Shown one piece after another: positions 14,014 through 17,096 of a DNA stretch of 17,096 nucleotides. The notes under the pieces are model-generated. The model saw nothing but the letters and a program-made list of their open reading frames with translations, was not told where the DNA came from and made no database searches. The stretch is taken from NCBI GenBank assembly GCA_964585635.1, contig CAZPEV010000057.1, positions 1 through 17,096 on the forward strand, given 5' to 3'. A program made the translations under genes and the position numbers. Within the stretch, counting starts at the first letter, position 1. Every line of letters begins with the position of its first letter. Source of the DNA: CAZPEV01 sp964585635. GTDB lineage: Bacteria; Zixibacteria; MSB-5A5; GN15; JAAZOE01.

Positions 14014-15174
14014 TCAGCCGCGCAGATAACTGCCGGCGATGACCAGCCGTTGAACCTCGGAGGTCCCTTCGTAAATTTCGATTACCCGTTGGTCGCGGTA
14101 CAGTTTCTCGATAATCGAGAATTCGCCGATGTAGCCGTACCCGCCGTGAATCTGCATGGCCCGGTCGACACAGAACCGGGACGCCTCGGCGGCGAACAGC
14201 TTGGCCTGCGACGCCTGGGTGGAAAACCGCTCACCGCGATCCTGCATCTGCGCCGCCTTGTAGGTCAGTCCCCGGGCCGCCTCGACCTGGGTCGCCATGT
14301 CGGCGATCATCCATTGAATCGCCTGCAGCTTGGAGATCGGGGCGCCGAAGGCGATGCGGTTGTTGGCGTACTTGATCGACTCATCCAGCGCCCGCTGGGC
14401 CAGCCCCACGCCCTGGGCGGCCACGCCGACCCGGGCGCCGTCGAGGGTGGCCATGGCGTATTTGAAGCCGGAGCCGTCTTCGCCCAGCAGGTTCGTCTTC
14501 GGGACCTTGACGTCCTTCAGGTAGATCCGGCCGGTCGTCGCCGCCCGCATCCCCATCTTGTACAGCAGTGTTTCGCCTTTGAATCCCGGCGTGCTGCTTT
14601 CCACGATGATGGTCGATATCCTCGGCCGCTTCCCTTCCTCCGGCACACCCATGCGGCAGAACAGCACGCAGAAATCGCAGTAATCGCCATGCATGATGAA
14701 GTGCTTCTTGCCGTTGATGACGAACTGGTCGCCGCTTTCCATCGCCGTCGTGCTTTGATTGGCGGCATCCGAGCCGGCGTTTTCCTCGGTCAGGGCAAAG
14801 GCCGGCAGCCAATCGCCGGAAGCCGATTTCGGCAGGTATTTCTTCTTCTGCTCTTCATTTCCGTAGGCGATAATGGGATAGACCGCCAGTTGGGGAACCG
14901 CCGTCAAAAGCGACGTCGGCGCGTCCCAATAGGCCAATTCCTCGATCATCGTGGCATATTCCAGCGCCGTACATCCGCCCCCGCCGTACTGCTTGGGCAT
15001 GCTGTAGCCGATGAATCCGGCTTTGGCCAGCTTCCGGTAATACTCTTTGGGCAACACTTGCGGCTCGGGTCGACGATCCAGCTCGATAAAGATCGGCTTG
15101 ATTTCCTTTTCGGCAAACTCCGCCACGCGGCTGCGCACCGCCTGCTGACTTTCATGGATATTGTACCGCTGCAT
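14014..15174 (-). CDS. Acyl-CoA dehydrogenase (short/medium-chain type)
   Basis: 386 residues, the usual length; ATG preceded by GGAGG at 7-nt spacing. It oxidises an acyl-CoA to the trans-2-enoyl-CoA using FAD and passes electrons to ETF. Visible: N-terminal helical domain, FALTEENAGSDA (FAD/substrate loop) at ~131-142, the middle beta domain with FVINGKKHFI, C-terminal helices with LQAIQW and AMQIHGGYGY, and the catalytic base Glu369 in IYEGTSE. The position of this Glu is that of short- and medium-chain enzymes, not of isovaleryl- or long-chain enzymes. It lies 34 bp after the B12-binding subunit gene and is probably cotranscribed with both mutase genes, which suggests a branched or short acyl-CoA route. 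Confidence 0.95.
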   Translation of the reverse strand: MQRYNIHESQQAVRSRVAEFAEKEIKPIFIELDRRPEPQVLPKEYYRKLAKAGFIGYSMPKQYGGGGCTALEYATMIEELAYWDAPTSLLTAVPQLAVYPIIAYGNEEQKKKYLPKSASGDWLPAFALTEENAGSDAANQSTTAMESGDQFVINGKKHFIMHGDYCDFCVLFCRMGVPEEGKRPRISTIIVESSTPGFKGETLLYKMGMRAATTGRIYLKDVKVPKTNLLGEDGSGFKYAMATLDGARVGVAAQGVGLAQRALDESIKYANNRIAFGAPISKLQAIQWMIADMATQVEAARGLTYKAAQMQDRGERFSTQASQAKLFAAEASRFCVDRAMQIHGGYGYIGEFSIIEKLYRDQRVIEIYEGTSEVQRLVIAGSYLRG

Positions 15175-15208
15175 GCCGTAACCTCCGTATCGTTAGATAT
15201 ATGTCGTC

Positions 15209-15628
15209 CTATAACAGCTTGTCGTTCTTCCTGGCGGCCGACGCCGCCTTCGTCAACCACTCAATAATCTCGGTGGTCGTGGCTCCCGGCGTAAACAATC
15301 GGGCCACCCCCATCTCTTCCAGCGCCGCGATATCCTCATCGGGGATAATTCCCCCGCCGAACAGCAACTTGTCGCCTCCCCCCCGCTGCTTTAGCAGGTC
15401 GAAAATCGCGGGAAACAGGGTCATATGCGCCCCCGACAGGATCGACACGCCGACGGCGTCGACATCCTCCTGAATCGCCGCCGTGACGATCTGCTCCGGG
15501 GTCTGCCGTAGTCCCGTATAAATCACTTCCATCCCGGCGTCACGAAGGGCCGCCGCGATGACCTTGATCCCCCGGTCATGACCGTCGAGGCCCGGCTTGG
15601 CCAAAAGTACTCTGATCTTGTCCGCCAT
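15209..15628 (-). CDS. Cobalamin-binding small subunit of an acyl-CoA mutase
   Basis: 139 residues, consisting only of the B12-binding fold. The DxHxxG signature is DGHDRG (Asp15, His17, Gly20), where His17 ligates cobalt from below. The SxL motif is SILSG (~62-66), and GGG at 91-93 completes the site. It matches the separate small subunits of split methylmalonyl-CoA and isobutyryl-CoA mutases. It lies 70 bp after the large-subunit gene, so the two chains should form the enzyme together. GGGGAAAG precedes the ATG. Confidence 0.95.
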   Translation of the reverse strand: MADKIRVLLAKPGLDGHDRGIKVIAAALRDAGMEVIYTGLRQTPEQIVTAAIQEDVDAVGVSILSGAHMTLFPAIFDLLKQRGGGDKLLFGGGIIPDEDIAALEEMGVARLFTPGATTTEIIEWLTKAASAARKNDKLL

Positions 15629-15698
15629 TTCTTTCCCCGCTTGAGGCCGCCCTTGCGTCCCGGTCGGCCTTGGTTGTCAGTCACGCCGCCGATCGCCG

Positions 15699-17096
15699 CT
15701 AAAACATCGGCGGCTCCTGATATTCGCCAAAGATCGGGCGCAGGGTGTCGACAATCTCTCCCTCCGTGGCATAGACCCGCACGCAATCCAAGATGGCCGT
15801 CATCGTGTTGCCGTCGCCTTTGGCGCACACCGCCAGATCGGCCAGCGTCCGCCTGACCTTGTCGTTGTCGCGACTCTGTTTTACTTTATGCAGAGCGGCC
15901 AGCTGATCGCGCGCCGCCGTCTCGTCGATCCTCAGAACCGGAATGACAATCTTTTCCTTCATGACATAGTCGTTGACACCGACGATAATCCGTTCCTTCC
16001 GTTCGATCTCTTTCTGATACCGGTAGGCCGATTTGGCGATCTCCCGCTGGAGATATCCTTCTTCGATGCATTGCAGGACGCCGCCCCGGCGCTCGATCTC
16101 CGCGAAATAGGCTTCGGCCTCCGCCTCCAGCTGGTCGGTCAGATGCTCGACAAAGTACGACCCGGCCATGGGATCGATGGTATTGGCGACGCCGGTCTCA
16201 TGCATGATGATCTGCTGCGTTCGCAGCGCCAGCAGCACCGCCTTTTCGGACGGCAAGGCCAGCGTCTCATCCATGGAGTTGGTGTGCAGCGATTGCGTGC
16301 CGCCCAGCACCCCCGACAGCCCCTCGAAGGCCGTTCGCATCAGGTTGTTTTCCGGTTGCTGCGCGGTCAGGGAACAGCCCGCCGTCTGGGTGTGGAAACG
16401 AAGCAGCCAGCTCTGCTCCTTCCTGGCTTTATATTTGTCCCGCATCCGCCTGGCCCAAATCCGCCGCGCGGCGCGGTACTTGGCGATTTCCTCGAAGAAA
16501 TCCTGGTGGGCATTGAAGAAAAACGATAAGCGCGGCGCGAAGTTGTCGACGTCCAGCCCGACCGCCAGCGCCGATTCCACATACTGGAAGCCGTCCGCCA
16601 ACGTAAAGGCCAATTCCTGGGCGGCCGTGGAGCCGGCCTCGCGGATGTGATAGCCGGAAATCGAGATCGTGTTCCATTTCGGGACATGATCGGCGCAGAA
16701 GGCCATCATATCCGTGATCAGCCGAATTGAGGGTTCCGGCGGATAGATCCACTCTTTTTGAGCGATATATTCCTTGAGGATGTCGTTTTGCAGCGTTCCG
16801 GTCAGCTTGGCCGAGGGAATCCCCGTCTTCTCCGCCACCCCCACGTACATGGCCAACAGGATCGAGGCCGGGGCGTTGATCGTCATCGAGGTGGAAATCG
16901 CACCCAGGTCGATGCCGTCGAAAATGATCTCCATGTCGGCCAGCGAATCGACCGCCACGCCGCACTTGCCGATCTCACCCTGAGACCGGTCATGGTCGGA
17001 ATCGTACCCCATCAGGGTCGGCAGATCAAAGGCGACCGACAGGCCGGTCTGCCCCTCGCGCAACAGGTAATGATACCGCTCGTTCGTCTGGCGGGC
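15699..17096 (-). CDS. B12-dependent acyl-CoA mutase large subunit, N-terminus outside the window
   Basis: 465 residues visible; the frame is open to the right edge (ARQTNERYHY upstream of the LREGQ segment), so the start lies beyond 17096. The TTG at 17063 is an internal Leu codon. It encodes the substrate-binding TIM barrel of the methylmalonyl-CoA mutase family: GLSVAFDLPTLMGYDSD, LTGTLQNDILKEYIAQ, SISGYHIREAG (His150 of the fragment), RFHTQTAGCSLTAQQP and HTNSMDETLALPSEKA are all typical. There is no B12 domain in this chain; that is the next gene. At the position of substrate-binding Arg207 of methylmalonyl-CoA mutase, exactly 37 residues before the conserved His, stands Gln113 (codon 16758-16760). 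This is the residue of isobutyryl-CoA-type mutases. Product naming as methylmalonyl-CoA mutase should therefore be held loosely. Confidence 0.93.
   Translation of the reverse strand, partial: ARQTNERYHYLLREGQTGLSVAFDLPTLMGYDSDHDRSQGEIGKCGVAVDSLADMEIIFDGIDLGAISTSMTINAPASILLAMYVGVAEKTGIPSAKLTGTLQNDILKEYIAQKEWIYPPEPSIRLITDMMAFCADHVPKWNTISISGYHIREAGSTAAQELAFTLADGFQYVESALAVGLDVDNFAPRLSFFFNAHQDFFEEIAKYRAARRIWARRMRDKYKARKEQSWLLRFHTQTAGCSLTAQQPENNLMRTAFEGLSGVLGGTQSLHTNSMDETLALPSEKAVLLALRTQQIIMHETGVANTIDPMAGSYFVEHLTDQLEAEAEAYFAEIERRGGVLQCIEEGYLQREIAKSAYRYQKEIERKERIIVGVNDYVMKEKIVIPVLRIDETAARDQLAALHKVKQSRDNDKVRRTLADLAVCAKGDGNTMTAILDCVRVYATEGEIVDTLRPIFGEYQEPPMF

Noticed and set aside
14050..15267. Long plus-strand open frame (405 codons) opposite the acyl-CoA dehydrogenase
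   Set aside because: It is antisense to a clear acyl-CoA dehydrogenase and has the Arg/Pro/His/Gly-rich composition of a GC-rich shadow frame.
17061..17063. TTG as the start of the mutase large subunit
   Set aside because: The frame remains open to the window edge and the upstream codons continue the family sequence, so this is an internal Leu codon.
1..17096. CRISPR arrays, tRNA or rRNA genes, prophage or defence genes
   Set aside because: No regularly spaced repeats, cloverleaf-type sequence or typical proteins were seen on either strand.

Overview
This 17.1 kb bacterial window has moderately high GC, with AT-richer stretches between the three leftmost genes. It has signal peptides, a lipobox lipoprotein, SecD/SecF and consensus-like TTGACA/TATAAT promoters, all consistent with a Gram-negative bacterium. 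No rRNA, tRNA or ribosomal protein is present to fix the taxonomy. The mix of an M16 double-domain protease, a split B12 acyl-CoA mutase and FCB-style modular exported proteins loosely suggests a candidate phylum near the FCB group, such as Zixibacteria; that is an impression, not a result.

Left third (1-5608, all minus strand): three adjacent genes encode exported proteins that are paralogs of each other and that I cannot assign to a named family. They share an N-terminal beta-rich module (signature NDTSGI, then DPRxL), a central motif (PLTxxD followed by DGxxWxRxRGEYxF) and, in two of the three, a C-terminal DLRxPxDY / GxYR motif. The first has a long extra C-terminus: an aromatic-rich segment, a CARDB-like domain and a transthyretin-like domain. 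The second has the N-terminal module twice and lacks the last motif. Each gene has the same 32-bp upstream architecture (plus strand TGTCAA-N18-TGACGAAA, read on the minus strand as an AT-rich spacer ending in a TTGACA -35 box). The second gene is preceded by a missed 42-codon ORF with a perfect Shine-Dalgarno, overlapping its start by 3 nt. The first gene runs into an intrinsic terminator before its stop codon and ends in an IS200/IS605-like hairpin at the window edge.

Middle (5609-11100): an exported M16 zinc peptidase-like protein (minus strand) diverges from secD-secF (plus strand). Promoters for both directions lie back to back between them, and a bidirectional terminator follows secF.

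Right third (11100-17096): a dCMP deaminase (minus) diverges from an arsenate reductase/low-molecular-weight phosphatase-like protein (plus). Then, all on the minus strand, come a small lipoprotein, an MBL-fold hydrolase, and a three-gene acyl-CoA set: a B12-dependent mutase large subunit (cut by the right edge), its B12-binding small subunit and an acyl-CoA dehydrogenase. The mutase carries Gln where methylmalonyl-CoA mutase has its substrate-carboxylate Arg, so it may act on isobutyryl-CoA or a similar neutral acyl group. The product of such a reaction (butyryl-CoA) would suit the adjacent dehydrogenase.
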